Below, one piece after another: positions 8,857 through 17,477 of a stretch of DNA of 64,000 nucleotides (position 1 is its first letter; the number at the start of each line of letters is the position of its first letter). Made by a program: the position numbers and the translations under genes. This DNA comes from Bradyrhizobium cenepequi. Its GTDB lineage: Bacteria; Pseudomonadota; Alphaproteobacteria; Rhizobiales; Xanthobacteraceae. Below the pieces are notes generated by a model. That model saw only the letters and a program-made list of their open reading frames with translations. It was not told where the DNA came from and searched no databases. The stretch is from the NCBI RefSeq assembly GCF_020329485.1, contig NZ_JAGKJI010000031.1, forward strand, positions 18,173-82,172. Reading direction: 5' to 3'.

Positions 8857-9936
8857 TTACAGACGCGACACGATCCGCACGAACGGGGTGAGGGCCCGGA
8901 CCTTGCCGCCGAAGGGCTCGACGAGCCCAGCGAGCGCGCGATCAGGATCGCGCAGATCGAACAACCCGCTCACCTTGCGGCCCGCAAGGCTTCTGTCGGG
9001 AAGCAAAATCGAGGCCGAGGAGTAGCGCTGGATCAATTCGATGGCGGATTCCACGGTGGCGTTGGACAGAAAGACCTTTCCTTCACGCCAGGATCCGATT
9101 TCCTCAAGCGATACCGACTCGATGCTTACGTTACCTGTCACGTGGTCGACCACGACCATTTGACCGGGCTTGAGAACGTCGGATGGCTTGTCCTTCCCAG
9201 CGGGCCTGGCTTCGATCGAGCCGCGTAGCAGCGCAACTTTCGTGCTTGTCGATGAGGCCTGGATATTGAAGGCGGTGCCATGCACCTTGATCTCGACGCC
9301 CTGCGCATCGACGACGAACGGCCGCCTGGTGTCGGTCGCGACATCGAAGAAGACTTCACCTGCCAGCAGCGTAACGCGGCGCTCTGTTGTTCCGATATCG
9401 GCCTTGATCGCACTGGCTCCGCCGAGCTCGACGACGGAGCCATCGGCCATCCAAATAGGTTCGGTGTGGCCGGCGGCGGTACGATAGTCGGCGCGGATAG
9501 CAATGAGGATTGCCGGAGCTGCAATCCACAGCAGGCATGCCGCGACAACCGCGGCGACAGCAATCTCGACTGGTCGACGATATGGTTTACGCGCCGCCCC
9601 GGAGCGTCGGGAGAAGCCGGGTGCGGGTGTGTGCGCTACGCGCGGTTTCAAGTGCGGATCGGCGTCTCCCCAGACTTTCTGATCGTAGGCCGGTTTGACC
9701 GCCCCGAGCATGGTCCATGTCTTGTTGGCGCGCTCCCACGCGCTCCGGTTCTGCTCGCAAGCCGCAAGCCAGGCTTTGAATTCATCGAACAGCGCAGAGC
9801 CCTGAGGTGCGCGTTCCAGTCGCAGAATCCAACCTGTCGCCTGCTCGAGCAGCCGATGCTCCCTATCGTGTTTCGCAGCCAACGTTCCAATCTTCCCTGT
9901 TGCGGTGCTGTGTCGTCTACCAATGAACGAAACCAA
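8857..9936 (-). CDS. FecR-family anti-sigma/sensor protein (HasS-like)
   Basis: This 359-residue single-pass inner-membrane protein would relay occupancy of the HasR STN domain to the adjacent ECF sigma factor. The N-terminal cytoplasmic part (about residues 25-80, FKAWLAACEQNRSAWERA) is the usual DUF4880-type sigma-binding segment. A transmembrane helix near 125-150 follows an RRPVEIAVAAVVAACLLW stretch, then the periplasmic FecR domain (about 155-255) and a C-terminal STN-like subdomain (about 285-355). It is encoded between sigma factor and receptor on one strand, the classic cell-surface-signalling order. Confidence 0.9.
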   Translation of the reverse strand: MVSFIGRRHSTATGKIGTLAAKHDREHRLLEQATGWILRLERAPQGSALFDEFKAWLAACEQNRSAWERANKTWTMLGAVKPAYDQKVWGDADPHLKPRVAHTPAPGFSRRSGAARKPYRRPVEIAVAAVVAACLLWIAAPAILIAIRADYRTAAGHTEPIWMADGSVVELGGASAIKADIGTTERRVTLLAGEVFFDVATDTRRPFVVDAQGVEIKVHGTAFNIQASSTSTKVALLRGSIEARPAGKDKPSDVLKPGQMVVVDHVTGNVSIESVSLEEIGSWREGKVFLSNATVESAIELIQRYSSASILLPDRSLAGRKVSGLFDLRDPDRALAGLVEPFGGKVRALTPFVRIVSRL

Positions 9937-9985
9937 TCCGTCAACCCGAACGAAGTCGCGGGCTTCACATGTTTCTTTTACGAGA

Positions 9986-10510
9986 CTATTCTCGGCCGCC
10001 CGAGTCCTGTTCGAGCCGGATCGTGACGGTTGCTACGGCCGCTTGGATGAGACGGTAGACGGTCGGAACAGAAACTCCGAGGTGGGCAGCCACCTCTTCG
10101 ACCGAGTATCCGCCGAACCTATGCATTTCCAACGCAACGCGCTGTTTCTCCGGCAGCCCGGCGATGATGTCCATGGCTCGGCGCTCGCTCTCATGATAAA
10201 GAACCGTTTCCTCAGGCGTGGCTGCGGCCTGTGAGCCGGCCCAGACCGGCGCGTTGTGGGCGCTTCGCAGATTTTCCAGCCGCTTCCGCCGCAGCACGTC
10301 GACGGCCAGATTGTGCACGATCCGGAACAGATAGGATCGTGGACGGGCTGTTGGTGTCCTACTGCCGCCTGACGGGATGAATTTGATGAATGCTTCCTGG
10401 ACCAGGTCCTCGGCGCCCTCGCGAGAGCCGAGCAGGTACGAGGCGTAATCGATGAGAACGGCGCGATAGGACAAATACAGGGCGAACCGTGGATCGAGCC
10501 CTTCCTTCAT
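9986..10510 (-). CDS. ECF sigma factor, FecI/HasI type
   Basis: This 174-residue sigma-70 factor has a region 2 (about residues 25-85, including GAEDLVQEAFIKF and PRSYLFRIVHNLAVDVLRR) and region 4 helix-turn-helix (about 110-165, SVEEVAAHLGVSVPTVYRLI). I chose the ATG at 10510 because the FecI family begins about here; the frame stays open to an ATG at 10585. It should drive transcription of the hasR operon when FecR signals heme or hemophore binding. Iron control of the sigma gene itself would be expected; no convincing Fur or Irr box was found upstream. Confidence 0.9.
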   Translation of the reverse strand: MKEGLDPRFALYLSYRAVLIDYASYLLGSREGAEDLVQEAFIKFIPSGGSRTPTARPRSYLFRIVHNLAVDVLRRKRLENLRSAHNAPVWAGSQAAATPEETVLYHESERRAMDIIAGLPEKQRVALEMHRFGGYSVEEVAAHLGVSVPTVYRLIQAAVATVTIRLEQDSGGRE

Positions 10511-10585
10511 CAGGGCTTTCTCCCCCCATGACGCACAATGCTGCCGCGTCCCCGGTCGCGTTGTCTCCATTCGCCCTTGGGCCAT

Positions 10586-11234
10586 GACACTGGTCGGTCC
10601 TGCTGGCCGACGCGCTGTATGGTTCTTGACCCGGTCATGCCGCCCCTCCAGCCCGCCTCTTGATCAGGGCGCCCACTGCTCGCGAAACAGTTAGAAACTC
10701 AGAAATTCCTTCGCAACAACAATAATTTATAATGCCTCTAGCTAGGGTTGAACTTGCCCGCCGCAAGCCGGGGCCTGTGTTTCATTCAGGGCTATGGAAA
10801 ACGGTCGGAAGAGACTGCGCACGCCATGATCAATGGCCCTTGCATACCGATAGACGGGGCTTCATGGACGACGATGGTCTTATCCGCGTCGTTGTCGCAT
10901 CAGGGGCATGATCGTCTCCAGCGTCGAGAGCATCAATTCAATCGGTCGAGAAATATGTCCGCGCTCCACTGGCGGCGGCGCAATGCGGAGCGATCGGCGG
11001 CCCGAGCGAACCCGTTCTCGCCGAGTCTAACGTTGAAAGGCCTAGATTATTGATCCTGTTCGTAGACGATTGTGCCCGTTCGTTTCTGGCGTAGCCGGGG
11101 TTATTCTGCGGTTGGCTCCCCGAGGCTGGATTTATTGCACCCGGCGACCTTTCAGTTGGTTGCGGGGACACGCAACACCCGGTTCTTGCGATTGATGGAA
11201 CGGGCAATCCCTCGATTGGCCGCTTAGATCGACC
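10586..11234. other. Intergenic region with no supported gene
   Basis: Short open frames here show no recognisable domain. A plus-strand frame ending at 11226 reads like the tail of a broken gene (RLDLLHPATFQLVAGTRN), but I cannot name it. An AT-rich stretch at 10690-10735 is the likely promoter zone for the leftward sigma-factor gene. Confidence 0.4.
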
Positions 11235-11285
11235 GTTGCGCTCCGAAGGCAAAGGTCACACGTTCGAATCGTGTCGGGTGCGCCA
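11235..11285 (+). other. 3' fragment of tRNA-Arg(CCG), probable integration (att) site
   Basis: The sequence runs from the anticodon stem through the CTCCGAA loop (anticodon CCG), the variable region and the T-arm (CACACGTTCGAATCGTGTC) to the encoded CCA end at 11283-11285. The 5' half, with acceptor strand and D-arm, is missing, so it cannot be a working tRNA. One base of the anticodon stem differs from the pairing partner (TTGCG against GGCAA). Such 3' tRNA remnants are the usual scar left where a tyrosine integrase used a tRNA gene as attachment site. By that logic the inserted DNA lies on the 5' (lower-coordinate) side, which would include the has cluster. Confidence 0.75.
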
Positions 11286-11986
11286 TTTCCCCTTTAAAAT
11301 CAGAGCTTTGCAAGAGCGCCAACATCTTGCAGGTCTCGGCGATGTCCCACGGAAGCAACGCGGAAGCAAACGTGATCGAAGCGGGACGTAAATTTGTCGC
11401 AGGCATGGAAGGCGATGCATCGCGAATCGGTCATCTCCTGCCGAACGCAATTCTTATCGAGAGCTCGCGGCCGAGCACCTCTAGTAGAGGATGCGGGTGC
11501 CGGTAACAGCCGCGGTCGTCAGTTAAGGCTGGACATAGGCGTTCGGGAAACTGTCGAGGTTCGTGTTCGCCGACCACCGATCGCCGCATTCGAGGTCGCA
11601 TCCGCCTTCAATCGTCTTGATGACGCCGCCACTGCGACGCCGCAGGAATCGTTGTGCAGCGTTGCGCGCATAGTCGCCTAGATCCGTCACACTGATTCCG
11701 CCGACATGACCTGAGCCGATCATGGCCAGGCGATGCCCCGCACGATGCGCCGTTCTTTTGTCCAATACGGCCGGATGGACAGGACGAAGAGGAGGGTGAG
11801 GAGGATAAGGATCGAGTTGGCCAATGGAGCGCCAGATTCATTCACATCGGCTTTTCGTTAGAAAGCAGCCGTGCGGTTTGAGAAAGATCAAGACCTGCGA
11901 TTCTAGATTGGCGCACCGGGGGATTTTCTACTTACATTAGCATTTCCTCGCGCTAAACTTGTGGGGCAAGATCGACCGGGGGTGAG
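11286..11986. other. Region with no supported gene
   Basis: A minus-strand frame at 11523-11765 (80 codons) has plausible composition (RLAMIGSGHVGGISVTDLG, GCDLECGDRW) and may be the broken tail of a larger enzyme, but no family could be assigned and no ribosome site is seen. The rest holds nothing recognisable. An AT-richer stretch at 11895-11960 could hold the promoter of hamA. Confidence 0.4.
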
Positions 11987-12979
11987 TTGAGCCAGCAGAG
12001 TGTAGATCAAACCGAAAGTCCTGACTTGGACGCAGTCCTAGCAGCGCTTCGCCGTGACTATTCGAAACTAGGACCGAGGATAAGGGAATTACAGCACAAG
12101 GTGACGTGCGAGTGTGCGGGCGTCACCCTTCGCCTGCATTTCCCCGCCTTCCGACAGGGCAAGACCACTGTCCATGAACTGGTGGAGTTGGCATGGCTTC
12201 ATTTGACGCCATTTGCGCTCACGCGGAAGGAAATCGACGCAGTAAGGGCGCTCCAGTCGACCCTGCCGTTTGAGGACTTTCTGATCAAAACTACCCAACT
12301 CAATGACGCGGCCGCCAAGCTTTTCATCAAGGCGCACAAAGCGACAAATCGAAATGGCGAAGCTGGCGAACTGCTACTCTATCTGCTTACCGAGTGGATA
12401 TTAGGCGCACCGCAGTTCATCGCGAAGATGACCTTGAAAACCAATCCTCAGATGCCTGTACACGGTGCGGACGGAATCCATGTTCGCTACTGTCCGGAGA
12501 CCGCGCGGCTCTTCCTTTATTGGGGCGAGTCGAAAATGTATGGCGATGTCGGTGCAGCTATCACCGCTGCCACGACATCGATCGCAAAATCCTTGGAGCC
12601 GGACGAGCTGGGCCACGAACTCCAGCTTGTTCAGCGAAACATCGATTTCACAGGATTAGGAACTGACGGCAAAGAAGCGTTGCTGCGATATTTGGACCCC
12701 CACGAGGAAGAATACAACGAACGTAAGGATGTCATCACCTGCCTGATCGGCTTCGATTTTGACGGCTTCCAGAAGGTCAGTGCTGCTGGTGATCAGGGTG
12801 CCGAGGATGCATTTAGAGCACTGGCGAAAGAGCAGCTTGCAGCAGTAGCTCCGAAGGTCTCAGCCGCGCTCAAGACGGCTGGACTAGAATCCCATGACAT
12901 AGAGCTGTTCTTCTTTCCACTCCCTGCTGTCCAGGAATTTCGCGATCTCTTTCAGGCTCGGATTGGTTGGCTGCCATGA
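11987..12979 (+). CDS. hamA: HamA, effector nuclease of Hachiman anti-phage defence (DUF1837)
   Basis: This 330-residue protein matches the DUF1837/HamA family. In Hachiman, HamA is a PD-(D/E)xK-type nuclease held by the HamB helicase and released on phage infection. The core is visible: Glu128 in GEAGELLLY, Asp162 in GADGIHVRY and Glu181-Ser-Lys183 in YWGESKMYGD, so catalytic residues are intact. No ATG or GTG lies in frame after the upstream stop at 11954; the start is a TTG at 11987 behind a GGGGGTGAG ribosome site. Its stop overlaps the beginning of a hamB fragment, the normal operon order. With HamB destroyed, the nuclease may be inactive, silent or redirected. Confidence 0.82.
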   Translation: MSQQSVDQTESPDLDAVLAALRRDYSKLGPRIRELQHKVTCECAGVTLRLHFPAFRQGKTTVHELVELAWLHLTPFALTRKEIDAVRALQSTLPFEDFLIKTTQLNDAAAKLFIKAHKATNRNGEAGELLLYLLTEWILGAPQFIAKMTLKTNPQMPVHGADGIHVRYCPETARLFLYWGESKMYGDVGAAITAATTSIAKSLEPDELGHELQLVQRNIDFTGLGTDGKEALLRYLDPHEEEYNERKDVITCLIGFDFDGFQKVSAAGDQGAEDAFRALAKEQLAAVAPKVSAALKTAGLESHDIELFFFPLPAVQEFRDLFQARIGWLP

Positions 12980-13236
12980 TGCAGGAACTGGCCGACAAGG
13001 TTTGGGAGAACCCCGGCTTCCACGATGCCGCGCATCGCATCGAGCTCGCGTGGCTAACCAAAGAGATCGGCGGCATCGACGAAAGCCACGCCGACATCAC
13101 GGACGCTACGCGGTTGATGCGTTCGGCGGCCATTCTGGCTTGCTCCGAGACGGCAGATCATCGGCGCGCCGCGTTCCGAGTATCGACTTGTGCGTACGAC
13201 TTGTTCGGAACCGACCAAGTACCTTTGGACCGTTGA
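12976..13236 (+). pseudogene. hamB: Truncated hamB: N-terminus of the Hachiman helicase
   Basis: An ATG overlapping the hamA stop opens a frame of 86 codons (MMQELADKVWENPGFHDAAH at its start) that resembles the region in front of the helicase core of HamB. It ends at 13236, just where sequence related to a molybdenum hydroxylase begins. All helicase motifs are gone. The position directly behind hamA supports the identity more than sequence recognition does. The cut is a deletion or recombination junction, since no insertion element is seen there. Confidence 0.6.
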
Positions 13237-13917
13237 ACTGGCTGCACAGAAGGTTCGAGCCAAGGCGATCGCCTTTGCCTCCCACAAGCTGGAAGTTGGC
13301 GAGCAAGATCTCGAACTCGAATGCGGCGCGGTGTACGTCAAAGGTGTTCGGGGAATGAATGTCAGCCTGTCGGAAATCTCACGAACGCTGGCCGGAAATG
13401 TCGGAATGAGCTTGCCTGGCGGCATGGAACCCGACCTCGCCGCGACTGCCTACTTCAACTCCACCGCGCTGACCTTTGCCTACGGCGCAAATGCCTGCGA
13501 GGTCGAGATCGACCTGAGACCGGTGATGTGCGAGTTGTCCGCTACGTCGTGGTTCACGACTGCGGCAAGCTGATCAATCCGCTCATTGTCGATGGCCAAA
13601 TTCGTGGCGGGGTGGTGCACGGGATCGGCAACGCTCTGTTTGAACGCATGATCTATGACGAAGCCGGCCAGCCTCTGACGACCACTTACGCTGACTACTT
13701 TCTACCGTTGGCCTCCGAGATGCCGCCAATCGAAATCCATCACTTGGAGACACCGTCGCCGCGCAATCCGATCGGCGTCAAAGGCGCCGGCGAAGGCGGC
13801 ACAATTCCAACTGCGGCCTGTGTGATCTCGGCCGTCGAGAATGCGCTGGGACCAAACGCGCCGTTCATCCACTTTCACCCGATTTCGCCACAACAGGTGG
13901 TGAAATGGATAGAGTAG
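13237..13917 (+). pseudogene. C-terminal remnant of a xanthine dehydrogenase/CoxL-family molybdopterin subunit
   Basis: The first part (about 13237-13520) encodes ELAAQKVRAKAIAFASHKLE..., and the second (13517-13914), in another frame, encodes the strongly conserved tail HDCGKLINPLIVDGQIRGG and GVKGAGEGGTIP, which contains the glutamate region of the molybdenum hydroxylase active site. Joining the two needs one extra base near 13516 (ATCGACCTG[G]AGACCGGT), so a single-base deletion has broken the gene. The N-terminal two-thirds are missing and replaced by the hamB stub. No small FAD or iron-sulfur subunit genes are nearby. Confidence 0.8.
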
Positions 13918-14040
13918 GCCGCATCAGCGGCGAAGGCCTGATTGTCATTCGGTCATCGTCCGCTTTGCGCCAGAACGTGCCGATCCCGCATGTCCGGCGC
14001 GCTCTGACCGGTACCGTCAGGAGTACAAAATCGCAAAAGA

Positions 14041-14119
14041 TCGTAGTTTGGCGTGGAAAATCGCGGATTTGGTAGCGGGGGAGCGCTACCGCCTTTCCAC
14101 ACACCAACCAAACCTACGA
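14041..14119. repeat. Nested inverted repeat in an intergenic region
   Basis: An outer imperfect pair (TCGTAGTTTGGCGTGGAAA at 14041-14059 and its near reverse complement at 14094-14119) encloses a perfect inner hairpin (GGTAGCG 14071-14077 and CGCTACC 14084-14090). It lies in a gene-free stretch from 13918 to 14538. It could be a miniature element, a terminator-like structure for the pseudogene upstream, or an attachment-site remnant. The remaining 14120-14538 shows no supported gene. Confidence 0.5.
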
Positions 14120-14538
14120 TATCTGATCCAATCTTACGCTTAGGCAGTTCGTGAGCCTTGGGGCGAGCGGAGCTTTACGCTCATACAGGGGAATGTTGAA
14201 AGACCTCGGCCTACCAGTCGGGCGAAAGCGACTTCTGTCGCGGAAAATCGAAAGCGAGCGCAATATTCGGTACTGGGATCGTAGGGTTGGGCGGGCCGTG
14301 TCCCTGGTCAGAACCCGCCCAGCTGCGATTGCAGGTTCAAATCGCGGACGTGCAACCATCTGAAATTGCTGTTTCAGGCGGTAGCTTGAACGGCCAGCCC
14401 TGGCCTGCGACGGCAATCAACCCGCTGTTGACCAACGGATCGGAGCGCGGCATTCTAGATCGATCGATCAATAATCAGCCCTGTTTCCTCCGAGGATCAC
14501 AGCAGGGTGCCTTGTTGGCCGTATTGACGGGGAAGCCG

Positions 14539-15636
14539 ATGACACACTCTGAGATGCCCGTGCTCCGTTCGCTCGCGGCGACCGCGGTCAAGCTACCGAT
14601 GAACCGGCCGCTTGGCACGAGCGCCAAGAGCATCGAGGAGGCTTGCCTGCTCTTGGTTGACCTCCTGACTGAGGATGGCATCGAAGGCCGCGCTTATGCC
14701 TTTTGTTATCAGCCATCAATTGCGCGTTCGCTGGTACCCATCGTGGCCGAGCTCGGTGAACAACTGGCCGGCAAGCCTTTGGTCCCGCTGGACCTGGCGC
14801 AAGCGGTTTCCCGTTATTTCCGGCTTCCTGGCGTCGCCGGCCCGCTGGCCATGGTGGCGTCGTCGGTGGACACAGCAGTGTGGGATGCTCGTGCCAAATC
14901 AGTGGGTATGCCGCTGGCGGTGTATCTCGGCGCGAACCTTCAGCCGATCCCTGCCTACAACAGCAACGGATTGGGGCTGATGCCGCCGGAAGCCGCAGCG
15001 GACGAAGCTGAAGCCCTCCTGGCGGGCGGTTTCGGAGCCGTAAAGTTGCGGCTCGGCCGAAGCCATTTGGAGCATGATTTGGCGACTGTCCGAGCGGTGC
15101 GGCACCGGCTGCCGGATTCTGTGCGGTTGATGGTCGATTTCAATCAGGCGCTGACCTTTTCGGACGCCATGCAATATGCGATGGCGCTCGACAATGAGGG
15201 GATCTACTGGATCGAAGAGCCGATCCGGCATGATGATTATCGGCACATGGCCCTGATAGCCCAGGCGGCACGAACGCCAATCCAGATCGGCGAAAACTTC
15301 ACTGGCCTACCCCCCATGGTGGCGGCGCTGGAAGCAAGCGCTTCCGACTATGTCATGCTGGATCTGGACCGCATTGGCGGCGTCACGGGCTGGCAGCGCG
15401 CCGCAGGGCTCGCCGCCGCCTATTACCGCGAGGTTTCATCTCATTTGTTTCCTGAAGTGAGCGCGCATCTCATGGCGGCGACGCCGGGCCGCCATTGGCT
15501 AGAATATGTCGACTGGGCGGCTCCGATCCTGCAGGAGCCGCTGCATATCAAAAACGGTGCGGCCATCGTTCCGGACCGCCCCGGCAACGGGCTCGCCTGG
15601 AAGAACGATGTGGTCGCGCGATATCGGCTGGTCTGA
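14539..15636 (+). CDS. Enolase-superfamily enzyme, mandelate racemase group
   Basis: This 365-residue protein has the capping domain plus TIM barrel of mandelate racemase-like enzymes. Metal ligands Asp200, Glu226 and Glu252, the Asp275-His302 dyad and Glu322 sit exactly five residues beyond their mandelate racemase counterparts, and Lys169 matches Lys164. The second base of the KxK motif is Arg171 instead of lysine. This argues for proton abstraction alpha to a carboxylate by the His/Asp side, as in sugar-acid dehydratases or racemases; the substrate cannot be read off. The ATG at 14539 follows GGGGA; the frame is open to 14287 but that part has no family similarity. The next gene, four bases away, is an acid hydratase, suggesting a joint pathway. 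Confidence 0.85.
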   Translation: MTHSEMPVLRSLAATAVKLPMNRPLGTSAKSIEEACLLLVDLLTEDGIEGRAYAFCYQPSIARSLVPIVAELGEQLAGKPLVPLDLAQAVSRYFRLPGVAGPLAMVASSVDTAVWDARAKSVGMPLAVYLGANLQPIPAYNSNGLGLMPPEAAADEAEALLAGGFGAVKLRLGRSHLEHDLATVRAVRHRLPDSVRLMVDFNQALTFSDAMQYAMALDNEGIYWIEEPIRHDDYRHMALIAQAARTPIQIGENFTGLPPMVAALEASASDYVMLDLDRIGGVTGWQRAAGLAAAYYREVSSHLFPEVSAHLMAATPGRHWLEYVDWAAPILQEPLHIKNGAAIVPDRPGNGLAWKNDVVARYRLV

Positions 15637-15639
15637 ACC

Positions 15640-16407
15640 ATGACGACACCCGCCATGGCTCTGTCGAACTCCCTGCAGGCGCTCGCGCTGCGCCAATGGC
15701 GCGATTACCAGTGGGCCACGCCGGGTGGTGCGTTTGCCGATCCGAAGCTGTTATTGACGCTCGAAGAGGCCTACGCGGTCCAAATGGAGGTCGCCCGCCT
15801 TCGTTGCGCTGCCGGCGACGCAGTAGCTGGATATAAAGTCGGTTGTATCGGGCCCGGTGTGGTCAAGCAGTTCGGGATGAGCGGCCCCATCCATGCGCGC
15901 CTGTTTCGGAGCGAAATCCATGAACCCGGCTGCACGCTTCGGCATGCCGCCTACGCCAATCTCGCGATCGAAGGCGAGATGGCCCTTCGGATTGGCGACA
16001 ACGCCAACATCGTTGCCGCCTTTCCCGTGATTGAATTGCATCAATTCGTCTTTCGTGCGCCGAAGAAGACGCTCGCCGAACTCATTGCCAACAACGGGAT
16101 CAATGCCGGCGCCGTCGTCACGCGGAATAGTGAAACGATGCCGCCTGACCATTGGCGGGGTGCAAAGACCTTATCGGTTTCCATCAATGGAACGACCATC
16201 GATACTGGCGCCTTATGGGCCATGCCGGGCGGCGCGACCGAGGCCCTCGACTGGTTGCGGAGCGATCTTGATCGCTTTGGCGAGGCCCTGAAGCCGGGCG
16301 ATCTGGTACTCGCAGGAACGCCCCTTGGCCTGCATCCGGTCAAGGCCGGCGATCACGTCGTTGTTTCCGTCGACGGCACGGCTTATGTCGACTGTCATAT
16401 CGCTTGA
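15640..16407 (+). CDS. 2-keto-4-pentenoate hydratase / fumarylacetoacetase-family enzyme (MhpD-like)
   Basis: This 255-residue cytoplasmic enzyme fits the MhpD/4-oxalocrotonate decarboxylase branch: a YKVGC segment near residue 65, the metal-binding EGEMAL region near 108-113, the IELHQF segment near 131 and the closing AGTPLGLHPVKAGDHV stretch. The family hydrates or cleaves unsaturated 2-keto acids with Mg2+. It starts four bases after the racemase-like gene, so the two probably act on one carboxylic-acid substrate. The neighbouring minus-strand GST gene converges on it. Confidence 0.82.
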   Translation: MTTPAMALSNSLQALALRQWRDYQWATPGGAFADPKLLLTLEEAYAVQMEVARLRCAAGDAVAGYKVGCIGPGVVKQFGMSGPIHARLFRSEIHEPGCTLRHAAYANLAIEGEMALRIGDNANIVAAFPVIELHQFVFRAPKKTLAELIANNGINAGAVVTRNSETMPPDHWRGAKTLSVSINGTTIDTGALWAMPGGATEALDWLRSDLDRFGEALKPGDLVLAGTPLGLHPVKAGDHVVVSVDGTAYVDCHIA

Positions 16408-16421
16408 TGGAAAGGGTGGCG

Positions 16422-17042
16422 TCAGCTCAAGGGCGTCATTACCACTTCCTGAAAGGGCCGCCGCTCCTTCATCTGCTCGTACCAACGGCACAGGTGGTGA
16501 AGCTTAGGATGAGCAGTATCTAGCTCGTACCAACGGTGGACAGCCACCGCCGCCGGAATGTCACCCATGGAAAATTTGTCGCCTGCCAAAAAGCAGCGGT
16601 CGGAGAGCCGCGCATCGAGTATCCGCAGGGCAGCCAGGGACAGTTCTTCGGCCCGCGAGATAATCGCGGCGTCATGGTTTGCAGGTTGCGTCCTGATCAA
16701 CTGGATAAAAAGGGGACGCAAGGCGGGCCAGAACACGGTTGCCTGCCAATCCATCCAGCGTTCCGCATCAAAGCGCGTCTTTGTCGCTGCCGGAAAGAGG
16801 CGGCCGTCTCCAGCCTTATGCGCGAGATAGCGGACGATCACGTTCGATTCCCAGAGTAGGAAATCGCCGTCCTCGATCGTGGGAACGAGACCGTTTCGAT
16901 TCAGCTCACGATATTCCGGTGTTTTGGTAATGACGAACTCGTTACCCGCATCGAACCGTTCATATTCCAAGGCGAGCTCGCCACAGCACCAGAGCACTTT
17001 CTGGACGTTGATGGAATTGGCGCGGCCCCAGATTTTCAGCAT
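16422..17042 (-). CDS. Glutathione S-transferase family protein
   Basis: This 206-residue protein has an N-terminal thioredoxin-like GST domain (MLKIWGRANSINVQKVLWCC, cis-Pro in GLVPTIEDGD near residue 54, LWESNVIVRYLA near 65) and an all-helical C-terminal domain. GSTs of this sort conjugate glutathione to electrophiles or remove halogens. I took the ATG at 17042, where family similarity begins, rather than the upstream in-frame start at 17084. It ends the leftward operon that begins at the palindrome near 20045. Confidence 0.82.
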   Translation of the reverse strand: MLKIWGRANSINVQKVLWCCGELALEYERFDAGNEFVITKTPEYRELNRNGLVPTIEDGDFLLWESNVIVRYLAHKAGDGRLFPAATKTRFDAERWMDWQATVFWPALRPLFIQLIRTQPANHDAAIISRAEELSLAALRILDARLSDRCFLAGDKFSMGDIPAAVAVHRWYELDTAHPKLHHLCRWYEQMKERRPFQEVVMTPLS

Positions 17043-17112
17043 CTCGATTAGCCTCCGTTGGTCCGCTCGCGGCACGAGGACCACGAGCGAACCACTGACG
17101 TCAGCGCCAGAG

Positions 17113-17415
17113 TCAGGCGGGCAGCTTGTCCGCCAGCACCGCAGGTTGGCGAATCTCCGGGGCTACGGCGAGCAGATCAGCCGCGTTGGCCATCAGCGCC
17201 GCGGCAACTGCACCGTTCAGATGGGCGGTCCGTCCAGCTTCATCATTGAATGCGTCGAAGATCGCGAAGGTCGCCGTGTCGAAGCGCACGGCAAACCATA
17301 CGACCGTGCCGGTCTCCGCCAGGACGAGGCCGCGTGCATTCGCAAGAAAAGTCGCGACATCCTCCTCCCGGCCCGGCTTTGCCTTCAGTTCAACGTAGAG
17401 TGCGAAACGCGTCAT
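17113..17415 (-). CDS. ABM-domain protein (putative quinol monooxygenase)
   Basis: A 100-residue ferredoxin-like ABM protein: MTRFALYVELKAKPGREEDV begins the typical first strand and helix, and FAIFDAFNDEAGRTAHLNG the second half with the conserved His. Small dimeric ABM proteins include YgiN-type quinol monooxygenases and many of unknown role. It lies within the exporter-GST-SDR operon, which suggests it oxidises a quinol-like or dehalogenated intermediate, though this is inference. Confidence 0.8.
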   Translation of the reverse strand: MTRFALYVELKAKPGREEDVATFLANARGLVLAETGTVVWFAVRFDTATFAIFDAFNDEAGRTAHLNGAVAAALMANAADLLAVAPEIRQPAVLADKLPA

Positions 17416-17477
17416 CAGCGAACTCCTTTGTCGATTATCGCGATTATGTACCCTCGCGAGGGGATGTTATTCCCTGC

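Noticed and set aside
10691..10710. AT-rich TTAGAAACTCAGAAATTC upstream of the ECF sigma gene, resembling an Irr iron-control element
   Set aside because: The inverted symmetry of the TTTAGAA-type element is not present and the distance to the start codon is long; I could not support it as a binding site.
11137..11143. GCACCCG upstream of the tRNA-Arg fragment, matching the missing acceptor strand
   Set aside because: It lies about 90 bases too far upstream, with no D-arm in between. A seven-base match is expected by chance in GC-rich DNA.
11523..11765. An 80-codon minus-strand frame with GCDLECGDRW, at first thought to be a glycosidase fragment
   Set aside because: The similarity rests on a few residues only, and neither start nor extended family pattern is visible.
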